Below, one piece after another: positions 11,765 to 24,098 of a DNA stretch of 64,000 bases; positions within the stretch are counted from its first letter, which is position 1, and each line of letters opens with the position of its first letter. The notes below the pieces were generated by a model. The model had not been told where the DNA came from. It saw nothing but the letters and a program-made list of their open reading frames with translations, and did not search any database. Where the stretch lies: assembly GCF_963576675.1 (NCBI RefSeq), contig NC_088918.1:36179501-36243500 (forward strand). Reading direction: 5' to 3'. The stretch is from Euphorbia lathyris (taxonomy: Eukaryota > Streptophyta > Magnoliopsida > Malpighiales > Euphorbiaceae). The position numbers and the translations under genes were made by a program.

Positions 11765-11774
11765 CTATATAAGG
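11765..11774 (+). promoter_or_regulatory. TATA box of the antisense gene in the Tat element
   Basis: CTATATAAGG lies 79-88 bases before the ATG at 11853. A pyrimidine-rich leader (CCTTCTCTCTCC and so on) follows, a typical plant core-promoter layout. It reads opposite to the retrotransposon. Confidence 0.6.
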
Positions 11775-11852
11775 TGGTGGGGTTTCATTTCAACCCCCAC
11801 ACCTTCTCTCTCCTTTTTCTCTCACTAGACTTCAATTTGGATTATTCTCGGG

Positions 11853-14800
11853 ATGGATTTAGATGAATGGGATGGCACTAGAGGCATGGACAAGGTTTAC
11901 GTAAACCTGGATAGAGTGGATACATTTCACGACCCTACGACGCATTTGAGCAGGACACGCTGCAACGAGGTAAGTAATTTCTCACTTTTATTCGATTCGA
12001 ACTCTAGGCTTTAGCATTCCTATACGAACATGATTTGCATGCTAACCCTTAGACTGCCTTAAAGGACTTTAGCTAGAAAACGTGAATTCCTTTATTTACA
12101 AGTAACACCTGTTTATCTTTGTAAGAATGCGCGCTATATGCATGTGAATAGTGACACTACGAATTTATGCATGCTAACAGTAAAAACGACGTGAATAGTG
12201 AAGACGTGAATAGTGCACATGAATAGTGCAATGAATAGTAAAAACGTGAATAGTAAAGACTTAGCTAATGCACGTGAATAGTAAGAAACGTGAATAGTGC
12301 ACGTGGACAGTAAAAACATGAATAGTGCACGTGAATAGTGCACGTGAATAGTGCACGTGAATAGTAAAAACTTAGCTAATGCACGTGAATAGTAAAAACG
12401 TGAATAGTGCACGTGAATAGTAAAAACGTGAATAATGCACGTGAATAGTGAAAACGTGAATGGTAAAAACTTAACTAATGCATGTGAATAGTAAAGCCTA
12501 ATCTATGCTCCTCGTTACCGCAGACGAGGGTGGATTAAAGAATTGACTAAACCTTACGTGAATGACCCTACAGGAGAGATTTTTACAGAAAATTGGTCCT
12601 AACTGACCGGATGTCTCTAGGTTAGAAAATGAAAGAATACCTAGTCTTAACGCGTTCTTATCAATTGCATGCTTTAGGAGCTGTATTTAAATTTTCTTAT
12701 CTTGTTTCTTTTTAGTACATTGAGATTTCGGGGACCACCGCCGAGGTTCATTCGTGGTATGATAGGCTAGGCGCCGCGGCGAGAGCCCGCGTGCGTGAGT
12801 TGGGCTTCGAGCCCTTTATTGCAGCGCTGCCCCGCACCAACGGGGTATGCGATCCTTTTGGCCTACGGGCCTTGTGTGAGCGGTGGGTTGATTCGACCCA
12901 CACCTTCCACCTTTCCTTTGGGGAGATGACTATCTCACCTCGAGATTTTTCGCTATTGACCGGATTGCGAGGGAGCAACACTCCCGTCCCTTTCCATTTT
13001 GGTATGATGCGACCGCGGGTCGACCCTGCTAGGCTTGCTGCCTTGATTGGACCGGGAGTTCGTCTATGCGCCAAGTCTACTCCGGCGAAGTTTGTTTCCA
13101 CCGTGAGCCTCTTGAGTAGACGAGATTTTTGCGAGACTGACGATACCGACTTGGCGGTTCGTAGCTTCTTGGTATATGCTCTGAGTGAGACGATTTTCCG
13201 CACGAAGGGCGGAAGGTACATGCGGGCCTCATTCAGGCGCTCAGCGATTTGGATGCAGCGGCTTCCTACGATTGGGCGGGGGCAGGCTTAGCCTTTCTTT
13301 ACAAGTTTTTGGATCTGACTTGCCGGAAGCGCAAGGACTTCGGTGGTTATACCTTTGCTCTGCTGGTACGTGGCGCCTTCTTGACTTACACGTCTTATCT
13401 TCTTCGCATTTTTCACACTCCTAGTCCTCGTCTTTACCGCAGGTGTGGGCGTATGAGAGACACATCCTTCCCAGCCGGTCTCGATCTCGACCGAGAGTAC
13501 TGAGGCCGCCTTTCATGCTTGAGCGCCGAGAGGAGTCGGACAGTGTCGCAGCTTCTGGATCGGATCGACTCGTTGACCCTCACACAGGTGGATTTTGCCT
13601 AATCATGCTTGGTTTTTTTTTTGAGTCTTTCTGACTTTCTCTTTGTGCATTTTTTAGATTAAGTTCCGATGGGACGACCTCGACTTCGGCCCTGGTTATA
13701 CATATGTATCGATGATCCAAGAGCAGCAGTGTGTGCTCACCGGCCCCTGCGTGCGAGCATGGTATTTAGGGGATCGAGGCATCACCGGAGTTAGGGACGC
13801 TCACTGGACGCCGGGCGAGATCCCCGTCTCTATGTTCGCGGTGCGGACCCTGCCACTATCGGTCATTCGTCGGGACCTGACCCGTCGGTATGTTGGTAGA
13901 GCGGTGTGGATTCACGCCGGGGGCCGTGAGCCTTACTTGTCTACTTTGCTGAGCGCGAGGGATGCCCCGGCGGCGGCGATGGAGGTGGATCCGGTGGCGG
14001 ATGTATTTTCGAGGGAGGCTGTCGCGGCAGTCTTTGGTCAGGAGGAGGTCCCGGTAAGTGATTCCATTCCCTTTTTATTTTACCCCTTTTATTCATGAGA
14101 TGTTCAGAGGTTTTATGGTGTGTTTTGTTTGCAGGAGGGATCCTGGAGGAGTGCCCACTTATCTGATTTCTTCGACGGCACTCGGGCTCAGACGCCAGTG
14201 TGCGAGCAGCCCTACTATGTTGGCGAGTCCTTTAGTGCTGCCCGACCGGAGAGGTCTTCCCTAGGCGTGCCTATACCAGACTATGGGAGAGATTATGCTA
14301 CGATCTGCTATGACGAGTCCGGGGCACCTTACGCGGGATTTGAGGTGGCCCCTCCTATCTTCTCCTCGAGGGTCCCGTTTGATCCCTCGGACGCTTCTCT
14401 GACCACGAGAGAGACTTGTACGGACTACGTGGGGCTGTCTGGTTATCTCCGAGACCGCCTCAGCTTGCGCTGCACCGATCACCTGGTATGTATCATTACT
14501 ATACTTTAGTGTAGTGAAATGTATGCATGTATGTATGATTTATGTTTTTGCCTATGCTGCCTTTTATCTGTTCTTTTTTTTTCATTTTCTGTAGAGTGAT
14601 CTGCATGCCCATGAGCGGAGACAGAGTGAGCTAGTGCGGGAAGCTGATGCCCGAGTTGGTCATGTGTATCAAGAGAGGAACGACCACTGGTCGGGGATGA
14701 TGCGACGGGAGACTGAGGGTCGCCTTGCCGTCGAGGAGAGGGCGCGCGATGAGTCGATCAGACGCCTTGCTGCAGAGGAGAGAGCACGAGCTGCTGATGA

Positions 14801-14933
14801 GAGAGCACGAGTTTCTGATGAGAGAGCGCGAGTTTCTGATGAGAGAGCGCGTGCTGCTGAGGAGGCACTATCTGCGGAGCGGGCATCACACCTGAGAGAT
14901 TTTGAGAACTATTGGGACTTTCCTCCATATTAG
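11853..14933 (+). pseudogene. Antisense spliced ORF, plant-mobile-domain-like
   Basis: Six exons are inferred from GT..AG pairs that keep one product: 11853-11969, 12716-13365, 13443-13587, 13658-14053, 14135-14485, 14595-14933. The total is about 665 codons. All junctions are phase 0. Exon 2 contains LCERWVDSTHTFHLSFGE and SPRDFSLLTGLRG, matching the W..ET.TFHL..GE.T..L.D...L.GL pattern of the plant mobile domain. Its end, with exon 3, gives YDWAGAGLAFLY then VWAYERH. The last exon is a coiled coil with repeated DERARVS units. One-base frameshifts are inferred near 13215 and 13525, so this copy is damaged. Extra antisense ORFs are known in Tat elements; their function is unknown. It converges on pol, whose stop is 470 bp away. 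Confidence 0.75.
12160..12500 (+). repeat. GTGAATAGT / CACGTGAATAG repeats in intron 1
   Basis: Irregular reiteration of (CAC)GTGAATAGT(GCA/AAAA) inside the first intron of the antisense gene. About nine units contain the palindrome CACGTG (G-box core). Confidence 0.8.
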
Positions 14934-15403
14934 GCTCGGTATGTATTGCTTTGTAGCTTTCATTGTTGCTTTGTAGCTTTTATTAGGGTTTCTCCGATGT
15001 ATAGCTGATGTATAGGGAGTGGGGTGGATAGTAGGTAGGCTTTTTGTGAAAAGTAGGACAAGAAATGTATAACCCGTGATTCATATTACCATGCATTCGG
15101 TAGATTATAATGATTCCAATCATTCTCGTCAAATATATTCATGCCTCTATTTATTTACAAACAACAGAAATACTTAGTCTCTTATACATTGTTTTTGTAA
15201 TTGCTCAAGTTATAACTATTGTTACCAGGACCCGCCTTTCGGTTTTCGGATCCCGGTGATTTTTCTCCTCCCCTTTTACTATCCCGGAATTTTTAAATGA
15301 GTGCCCTTTCGGGTTTTCACCCATTGGGATTTCCCTTATTGTTGCATAGGTCGCCCTTTGCGGGTTTTCAACCCATCGGGAATTTTTCTTTCTTTTTTTT
15401 TTT
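14934..15403. other. Convergent spacer between antisense gene and Tat pol
   Basis: No gene is seen. It starts with a duplicated TTGCTTTGTAGCTTT word and ends in a run of about 14 T close to the pol stop. The 3' ends of both opposing transcripts are expected here. Confidence 0.5.
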
Positions 15404-18400
15404 TTACGAAAAGTATTTCTTAAGCCTATCCAGGTTGGTAGGTTCGGAGAATTCCATGCCGTCCATTATGGTTAACTTCACCGCTCCTTTGCTTAGTATC
15501 TTCTTTACGACGAATGGTCCTTCCCAGTTAGGCCTGAACTTCCCCCTCGGGTCGGTGTGCGTCACACAGATCTGTTTCAGCACCAAATCTCCTTCTTTGA
15601 TAGGGCTGGTCTTGACTTTTTTATTGAAAGCCCGAGCCATCCTTCTTTGATATAACTGTACATGGTAAAGCGCTTCCATCCTTTTTTCATCAACTAGAGC
15701 CAACTGCTCACATTGCTTCTTCGCCCATTCCGCCTCGGGAATTTCTGCCTCCACTGCGATTCTCAACGATCGCTTTTCGATCTCAATCGGCAGGACTGCT
15801 TCTGTTCCGTATACCAAGGAGAATGGCGTTGCCCCAGTCGAGGTTCTGGTTGTCGTGCGATAAGCCCACAACGCGAGTGGGAGGTGCTCATGCCAGTTTC
15901 GATGTGATTCCACCGTCTTTACGAGAATCCTTTTAAGGTTCTTATTAGCTGCTTCTACTGCCCCATTAGCCTGTGGACGGTACGGAGAAGACCTGTGATG
16001 TTCAATGCCATATTCTCGGAAAAGATTCCTTACTTCCCCCTGAAACTGGACTCCGTTATCCGTGATCATGTGATGAGGCACTCCGAACCTGGTGATCAAG
16101 TGTTTTTCAATGAACTTTCTCATCTGCTTGGATCCCAGTTTGCTAAACGACTCTGCTTCTACCCATTTGGTGAAATAATCGATGGCGACTGCAATAAACT
16201 TATGTCCATTTGAAGCATTAGGCCTTACTTCGCCGATGATGTCAATGCCCCAGGCAGCGAATGGCCAAATAGGTGCTAGCACATGTAATTCCATGGCCGG
16301 AAGATGACTGCAATCGCCGTGGATTTCACAATCGCGACATTTCTTTGCATACTCGTTACAATCTCTTTCCATGGTGAGCCAATAGAAGCCTTGTCTGATA
16401 ATTTTCTTAGCTAGTACTGCTCCTCCCATATGGGCTCCACAAATTCCTGAATGTACTGATTCCATTGCCTCGCGGGCTTCTCCCGCATCCAAGCATCTGA
16501 GCTGTAATCCATCAACGTGCCTTTTGTAAAGCAAGTCGTTGTGGATGACGAACTGACGAGCTAGCCTTCTAATCACAGCTTGATCCCTAGGTTCTGACTC
16601 TGCCGGATATGTCCCATCTTTCATGAAGTTCACGATATCGAAATACCATGGTTTTTCATCTGTCCCTAACAACATTACGTCCTCGTAACATGGTTTGTGA
16701 GATCTTCTCAATACCAACGGCTTCGAAGCAAGGTTCCGGGGGTTGTCCCAAACTGACACCAAAGTAGCCAAGGCATCCGCCGCCTGGTTCTGTGCTCGAG
16801 GAATATGATAGAAACGACATTCCTTGAATCTTTGTGCCAACCCTTCTAGCTGATCTAGATATGGACGTAGTCTTTCTTCTCTTACCTCCCAGTTTCCTCG
16901 TGCCTGTTCAATGATTAACTTTGAATCCCCCCAGATTTCGACATATGACGCTCCCAGTGCCGCTAATGACTCTAAGCCATAAATGCATGCTTCATACTCA
17001 GCCATATTATTGGTGAGAGGGAAGGATAACTTCTTGGCCATCGGGATCCTTTCTCCTTTCGGTGAGGTAAGTAGTACTCCTACTCCGGCTCCATTCGAAT
17101 TAACTGCTCCGTCGAAGAACATTTTCCACGGTATGACTTTGATTGCGTTCAAGTGCTCATCGGGGAAATCATAACTTATCTCTTCTTCCTCTGCATTCAG
17201 GGGCTGGTTGGCCAGAAATTCTGCCACGGCCCTCCCTTTGATAACCTTCTTCGTCACATATTCAATGTCAAACTCGGATAAAAGCAACAACCATCTGGCT
17301 AACTTCCCCGTCAAGGATGGAGTTCGGTATAGATACTTCACGGGGTCCATCCAAGAAATAATGATCACTTTATACGATTGGAAATAGTACCGCAGTTTCT
17401 TTGTCGACCACACCACTGCCACACATATCTTTTCGATCATGTTGTACTTGAGCTCGTACTCCAGGAACTTCTTACTCAAATAATACACCGCGTGCTCCAC
17501 ACCGGTGTCTCCCTCTTGAGCCAACATTGCCCCAATAGATCGCTCCTCAATCGCTACATAGAGGAGAAGCGGCTTTCCTAGTTTAGGCGGTCTCAGCACT
17601 GGCGGATTAGACAAATAGCTCCGGACGCTCTCCAAAGCTTGCTGACACTTATCATTCCAAACAGCGGGTTGGTCTTTCCTTAGCAACTTAAAGATTGGCT
17701 CGCAGATTGCGGTGAGTCTTGCTATGAACCGACTGATATACTGAACCTGCCCCAGAAACCCTCTCACTTCCTTCTCATTTCTCGGCGCCGGCATCTCCTG
17801 TATAGCCTTCACTTTATCAGGATCTACCTCGATTCCCTTATTTCCGATTACATAGCCTAAGATTTTCCCCGACGAAACGCCGAAAAAGCACTTCTTCGGG
17901 TTTAGCCTTAGCTTGAATTCTGCGATTCGGGCCAAAAACTTCTCGAGCGCGGCAAAATGCCCTTCTCTTGTCTCTGATTTGACCATCATATCGTCCACAT
18001 AGACTTCTACCTCCTTGTGTATCATATCATGGAACAGTGTTGTGGCCATTCGCTGGTAAGTTGCCCCGGCATTTTTCAAACCAAACGGCATTACTCTGTA
18101 ACAGTATGTCCCCCACTCAGTTGTGAACGAGGTTTTTGCTTTGTGCTTTTCGGCCATCTGAACTTGCATGTAGCCCATGAAACCATCCACATTTGTGTGC
18201 AGGACGCTCAATGTTGTACTATCGATTAATACGTCGATGTGAGGCAATGCGAATTCATCTTTGGGGCACGCCTTGTTGAGATCCCTATAATCGACGCACA
18301 TTCTCACTTTACCGTCCTTCTTCGCGATTGGCACTACATTTGCGACCCAATGGGGATAGTCGATTACTTCGATGAACCCCGCTTCTAACTGTTTCTTCAC

Positions 18401-18812
18401 TTCCTCTCTGATCTTATCTACCCATTCTGGCCTCATGCGTCGGAGTTTCTGTTTTATGGGCTTAGCATCGGAGTACGTTGGAATACGGTGAGTTACGATT
18501 GATCGATCGATTCCTGGCATGTCTTCGTATGTCCAAGCAAACACTATTTCGTATTTTTTTTTTAATTATTCTCTCAAATTCTTTCCTCTCTTCAGTAGTT
18601 AATTCTTGAGCAATTTGTATAAGTTTAGGATTTTCATCCGTGCCAAGATTTAAAGTTGACATTTCTATTGCATTGATTTCAAATGTAGGCATGTTATATG
18701 AATGAGAATGCATGGAATGATCAGAATCAACATTAAGCAAGTAAGCAAAATCAGAATTCATTTCATTGATAGTATTGGTGAGTACATCATCAGATTCAAA
18801 CAAAGCGGTAAT
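15404..18812 (-). pseudogene. Tat pol: RT, RNase H, second RNase H, integrase
   Basis: A 1046-codon open frame from about 18544 to 15404. RT has VRMCVDYRDLNKA (~residue 81) and YVDDMM (~182). The first RNase H (~325-440) lacks the usual first Asp, as in other Tat elements. The second RNase H has FFDGA (478), EYEA (~518), GDS (~540) and ADALA (~590). Integrase has an HHCC zinc region (~698-745) and D768, D829, E865 in GIDIIG, TDNG and EAANKNL. Upstream, 18565-18812 (ending ERKEFERIIKK) is in the preceding frame, joined across a ten-A run at 18555-18564. The A10 is either a frameshift mutation or a slip site. Apart from that, pol itself is undamaged. Confidence 0.92.
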
Positions 18813-20013
18813 CTAGTTATCATCGACAGGGTTCTCGGGTTTCTCATAAGTCTTGGAGGTACCGGGCTCATCCACCGCTCCCACAGTGGCCTCAATAGTG
18901 ATCACCTGCTCCTCGGCATTAAGATCTAACATCATGATCTCCTCAATGAAACAGCTTGCTTCTCCTTTGCCCCAGTCGGTAACATCATTGAAGATCTCAA
19001 AACCTGGCAGAACCTTTCCTTCGGTGCTAGCAGCCATTTCCGACTCATCATCAGACTCATCCCAGATGTTGATCGGAACTCTCTGATTAATACCCTTCCC
19101 GTCGGAGGAACTTCCCCAAATATCCACGACCATCAGATCCATTACGTGAGGGACGTTCGGATTTACGTAGGAAGGGTCCGATGATCCATACCGAGCCCAG
19201 CCTATCAGTTCTTCATAGTCCCTGAGGAACACTCCATTCATTCTTCTAGCGACGAGTGGAATAGCACCCCTTCGGATACACATGAGTTGCTCCTGATCGC
19301 TCAAGGTGACCCGACACGAGGCATACTTGAACCTCCATCTCCTAGCATAATCCACGAATGCTTCCTCGGGAAATTGCTTGATCCTTTCTAAATCTTCCAA
19401 CGACCCAGTCCACGAGATGTATATCTTATATCTCTGCACGAAAGCCTCCTTGATGGACCCCCAGTCCCCTTTTGCCTTTGCCGAGAGCATTCGGTGCCAC
19501 ATCAAAGCTTCTCCTACGAGTGTCTTTGGAAAGTGCTGAACCAACTCACTTCGATAGAGTCATGCATCAAACATGTAGGCACGGAAACAGTTTATGTGGT
19601 CGATGGGGTTCTCACCTCCTTTGTACTTAGCCATGGTTAACACCGCCTCAGGTGTCTCCTCATCGGGTGACTTAGGCATTTCCTCGGGATGTCCCCATGC
19701 GGTGTATTTCTTGATAAACCTCTTAGTCATTTCTGCCCAATTCACTTTTACTTTCATCGGAAGAGACATATACCACATTAGTGACTCTCCCGCCAACGAG
19801 TTGCAAAACAAACTCGTGATTTCGTCCTCTTTGAAGCCCAAAGGACCCATAGCGGATAGGTAAAAATGCAAGTGCTCCATGGGGTCCTTGCCTTCATTAT
19901 ACTTGCCGACAATCGGAAACAGACGTTTGATAGGCCCAATTTGCATCACGCTATGTTCCCATGCCTGTATTTTATCTCTTCGATACTTCATCAAAAACAA
20001 GCTTGACATCCGT
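18813..20013 (-). pseudogene. Tat gag, C-terminal part with two gag-like domains
   Basis: The frame at 20009-19560 has a retrotransposon-gag-type segment (GKYNEGKDPMEHLHFYLSAM, SLMWYMSLP, WAEMTKRFIKKY). After a stop at 19560 a related segment follows (YKGGENPIDHINCFRAYM, then ALMWHRMLSAKAKGDWGSIK). The pattern G.DP..HL...RA.M...A..W...L occurs twice. A long acidic linker leads to a TAG at 18813-18815 (TGG to TAG is plausible), and the same frame continues toward RT. I find no C-x2-C-x4-H-x4-C knuckle and no D-S/T-G protease motif up to the RT start. A deletion joining gag to the pre-RT linker is likely. The 5' part of gag lies at 29685-30196. Confidence 0.75.
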
Positions 20014-21156
20014 TGTTGGAAATAGGGCTAAGGTATAGCAGCGGAAATATAAAAATTTTAGCCTACTTCCTTTTAACCATAGGATCCGTTAATCGTTATT
20101 TCATATAAAGAGGAATAAGAAGAAATACCTTTCGTTGATCAATCTACCGTTGCAAACGAAGTGCCCACAACTTCAAAGGAGATGTAAACTGTTTATCGGC
20201 ATGTCCGTAATCATTCCCCCAGAGTCCGTTAAGAAGACAGGTTGATTCTGCCGTTAACCCTTCCGTATTAGTTACTGTATAATACGATCCTTTATCAACT
20301 ACATCCTTGAACTGAATCTTATGACTATGGGTAATGTCAAGTCACATATAGCGAGACGTTCATTTTACTTGTTATTGGCCGAGTCAACTCAAAAGATAGG
20401 TTAAGTGAAATCCGAATTTCTACTCTTAAGCTATCACCTTGCAAGGGTTTAGAGTCGAGTCTTCCACAAGCGATCCTTGGATGTATCTCTCATTCATCGG
20501 GAGTGATAAATGCTCAATCCAATGTATAACTACTCTGACATTACCTCCTGTGACACCCAACCTTTGCAGTTCACACCCCAGAGTCATCTCTGTTAAGGAT
20601 CGTGGGACCACGCGATCAAAGTCTCACATTCAGTAATTCAGGATGACCAATTAACATTCCTTTGAGTCTGAGGATTAGTTATACCTATTAATACCAATGA
20701 GATGAACAGGTGACAAGGATGAATCTACCCATCCTGTTATCTCAAGTCGGATCCCCAATCCTAATGAACAACGTTTCACCGGATCTATGTAACTGTCCAG
20801 ATATCTATATATGTGAAGCTTGTGAGATCAGCTTTCTGTCGGACAGAAGACATTGTTACATACAAGTCTCAACTGTGATATATCAATCCTAAATATATCA
20901 CTTGACTTGGGGTGGTTTTAAGTTTATTAGTTTATTATAAAGTTTTGTCTCACTTCATGCTTGTATGAACACTTTATAATCACTTTAAACAAACTTACGG
21001 ATTTCCTTTTATTAGACTTTATTTAGTGCTTAAAAGGGATTGCCTTTATATAGTTATAAAACATATATCTCATTAAAACAAATGATATAAAGAACAATTC
21101 ATTTACAATAAGTTTGTATCCTGCAACAATTGACTATAGGACACAAAACCCCAACA
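20014..21156 (-). mobile_element. Copia 3' LTR with 919-bp internal deletion
   Basis: It starts TGTTGGGGTTTTGTG at 21156 and ends CTATTTCCAACA at 20014 (minus strand). It aligns with 27659-29684 except that bases equivalent to 27841-28759 are missing at 20195/20196. GTTTA/GTTAT microhomology lies at the break. Confidence 0.92.
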
Positions 21157-21170
21157 TACTCCCACTTGGA
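21157..21170 (-). other. Copia polypurine tract
   Basis: TCCAAGTGGGAGTA (minus strand) lies directly before the LTR start and directly after the pol stop. Confidence 0.7.
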
Positions 21171-23608
21171 CTAAAGCCAATTGTTTCTAAAACTTATCCC
21201 AGTAGAAGTTAAATGACGATCATGTACTTTTTGGGTTAAAGGCTTTGTCAACGGATCTGCAACGTTGTCCTCTGTAGGTACTCTTTCTATTTTCACATCT
21301 CCTCTAGCCACAATTTCTCTAATGATGTGGTATCGCTTTAGGTAGTGTTTGGATGCATTATGAGACCATGGTTCCTTTGCTTGCGCAATGGCTCCATTGT
21401 TATCACAGTACAGAGTAATGGGATTGACAATGTCAGGAACCACTCCTAGTTCTGTAATGAACTTTCTAATCCAAACCCCTTCCTTTGCCGCTTCCGCAGC
21501 AGCGATGTACTCTGACTCGGTCGTAGAGAAAGCCACGCTTCCCTGCTTGGAACTCTTCCAACTGACCGCGCCCCCATTCAAGATAAACAGGTATCCTGAT
21601 TGGGATTTAAAATCATTCTCATCTGTGAGATGACTAGCGTCTGAAAATCCTTCAATTTTCAGATCTCCTTCTCCATACACTAGGAACATATCTTTAGTCC
21701 TTCTCAAGTACTTAAGAATGTTCTTGACGGTAATCCAATGCTCGTCTCCCGGATTCCCTTGGTAACGACTCGTTACTGATAACGCAAACGCTACGTCAGG
21801 TCTAGTGCATAGCATAGCATACATAATCGAACCGATCGCGCTGGCATACGGGACTACAGCCATGCGTCGTTTGTCATCATCAGTTTTAGGACATTGATGA
21901 TTGTTTAACTTCACTCCATGCACCATGGGTAAGTTACCTCGTTTCGATTCAAGCATGCTAAACCGATTTAGCACCTTTTCAATGTATGTAGCCTGTGAAA
22001 GACCAAGCAGTCTACGCGATCTATCTCTATAGATCTTTATACCAAGTATATAGGCTGCTTCACCAAGGTCTTTCATTGAGAAGTTACCGGATAACCAAAC
22101 TTTTACCGATTGTAATAGAGCAATGTCATTTCCCATTAATAGTATATCGTCCACATATAGTATGAGAAATGTTATAGAGCTCCCACTTGCTTTCTTGTAA
22201 ATGCAAGCTTCCTCGCAATTTTGTTCGAAACCAAATTGTTTTATGGTTTCGTCAAAACGCTTATTCCAGCTTCTAGATGCTTGCTTGAGTCCATAAATGG
22301 ATCTCTGAAGTTTGCAAACTTTATTTGCATCCTTTGATATGAAACCTTCAGGTTGCATCATGTATACATCCTCAAGCAGGTTTCCGTTTAGGAAAGCTGT
22401 TTTCACATCCATTTGCCAAATCTCATAATCAAAATGAGCGGCAATTGCAAGCATGATTCTGATTGATTTGGACATAGCAACGGGAGAGAAGGTTTCGTCA
22501 TAATCAACGCCTTATTTTTGACGATATCCTTTCGCTACCAACCTAGCTTTGTAGGTGCTAACCTTTCCATCCATGTCAGTCTTCCTTTTGAAGATCCACC
22601 TGCACCCAATGGGTTTTATCCCCTCGGGTGGATCAACCAAAGTCCACACTTGGTTAGTATACATGGAATCCATTTCAGAATCCATGGCCTCAAGCCATGC
22701 TTTAGAATCTGGACTAGTAAGAGCCTCTTCGTAGTTTTCGGGTTCGTCGTCTAACACGGGAACCTCGTCATCATTTCCCACTAGAAAACCATATCTAACT
22801 GGGAGTTCACGAACTCTTCGTGATCTACGAATAGGTGCCACTGGAGTCTCATCTAATGGGACTTCTTCGGGTACTTCAACCGCTTCCGTTGTTTCAGCCG
22901 GCGTCTCTTCCTCTTGAACTTCGTCGAGTTCAATCACGCTTCCCTTTTGTGTTTCTTCGAGAAACTCTTTCTCTAAGAAGGTTGCGTATCTGGATACTAT
23001 TACTTTCTGATCATCTGGATGATAGAAATAATACCCTACGGTCTCTTTGGGATATCCAATGAAGAAACATTTATCAGATTTAGAATCTAATTTGTCGGAC
23101 GCAATGCGTTTGACATATGCCGAACAACCCCATACTCTCATAAATGAGAACACATGTTTCCTACCAACGAACAATTCATACGGTGTGGAACTAGCGGATT
23201 TAGTTGGTACTCGATTTAGGGTGAAGATGGCAGTTTCTAAGGCATAGCCCCAGAACATCTTTGGAAGTAAGGCCATGCTCATCATGGACCGTACCATATC
23301 TAATAGGGTACGGTTTCTCCTCTCGGATACACCATTGTGTTGTGGTGTATAGGGAGGTGTCCATTGCGAGCATATCCCACATTCAGTTAGATAATTCAGA
23401 AAATTATTAGAAAGATATTTGCCACCTCGATCGGAGCGAAGCGTCTTTATTTTCTTTCCTAATTGATTTTCTACTTCATTCTTGAAGCATTTGAACTTGT
23501 CAAAGGCTTCTGATTTGTGCCTCATCAAGTAGATATAACCATAGCGAGTATGGTCATCTATGAAGCTAATGAAGTATCTGAATCCTCCTCTTGCTTGGAC
23601 TGACATAG
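21171..23608 (-). pseudogene. Copia integrase, RT and RNase H
   Basis: The frame begins at the gypsy insertion (23608). Integrase core: ISFIDDHTRYGY, TLRSDRGGKYL and NGVSERRNRTLL carry the D, D, E residues. A linker with a ...RRSRRVRELPVRYG region leads to RT (CRWIFKRKTDMDGKV). A TAA at 22512-22514 (most simply GAA to TAA) interrupts it. The same frame then continues with DVKTAFLNG, LYVDDILLMG (intact YVDD) and LGEAAYILGIK. RNase H has FSDASH, STTESEYIA and ASKHYLKRYH, ending at 21171. Apart from the single nonsense codon this stretch is complete, so the loss of function looks recent. Confidence 0.93.
23604..23608. repeat. Target-site duplication CATAG (left)
   Basis: CATAG precedes the TGTAAC end at 23609 and recurs at 24890-24894 after the GTTACA end. 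Excising the insertion with one copy joins SDVCGPM to SVQARGG in the copia integrase frame. Confidence 0.9.
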
Positions 23609-24098
23609 TGTAACATCCCCAAAACCCTAACATATACATCGTCCCACATTCATATATGTTTTCATGATTGAATACATACATTTTAGATTCATCTCATTGG
23701 CATCGGAAGTTGTGTCTATCACCTAGTATGCTTCTTAACTTAACTTGTTTGGCTTGACAATTGGAAGAAATTGGAAGAGTTTTCTTTGGAGGATGTTAGG
23801 GTATGAAAAGGGAAAGTTTGCTGAAGCTTTGGTCGAAATTGTGGCTGGAAAGCATAAAGAATGAGTTGTGTACATCCATTTGAAATGAAGAGGTGCATTT
23901 TGTCTCAATCTTGGGTGACATCATGCTTAAGTGAGGTGCTTGTTCACAAAACTCATTTCCAGCCCTCCACAAGTCTAATTTAATCAATTAAGGACATGTT
24001 CATTCATTCATTTAAGTCCTAACTCAATTAACCAATCGTTACATCTTAATGACACACTAATCGTCTACTAATCGCATGATAATCGCATTATGCATACG

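Noticed and set aside
20426..20892. Small ORFs in the inner copia LTR repeated at 28990-29456
   Set aside because: They are LTR sequence present in both LTRs, with short frames on both strands and no motif.
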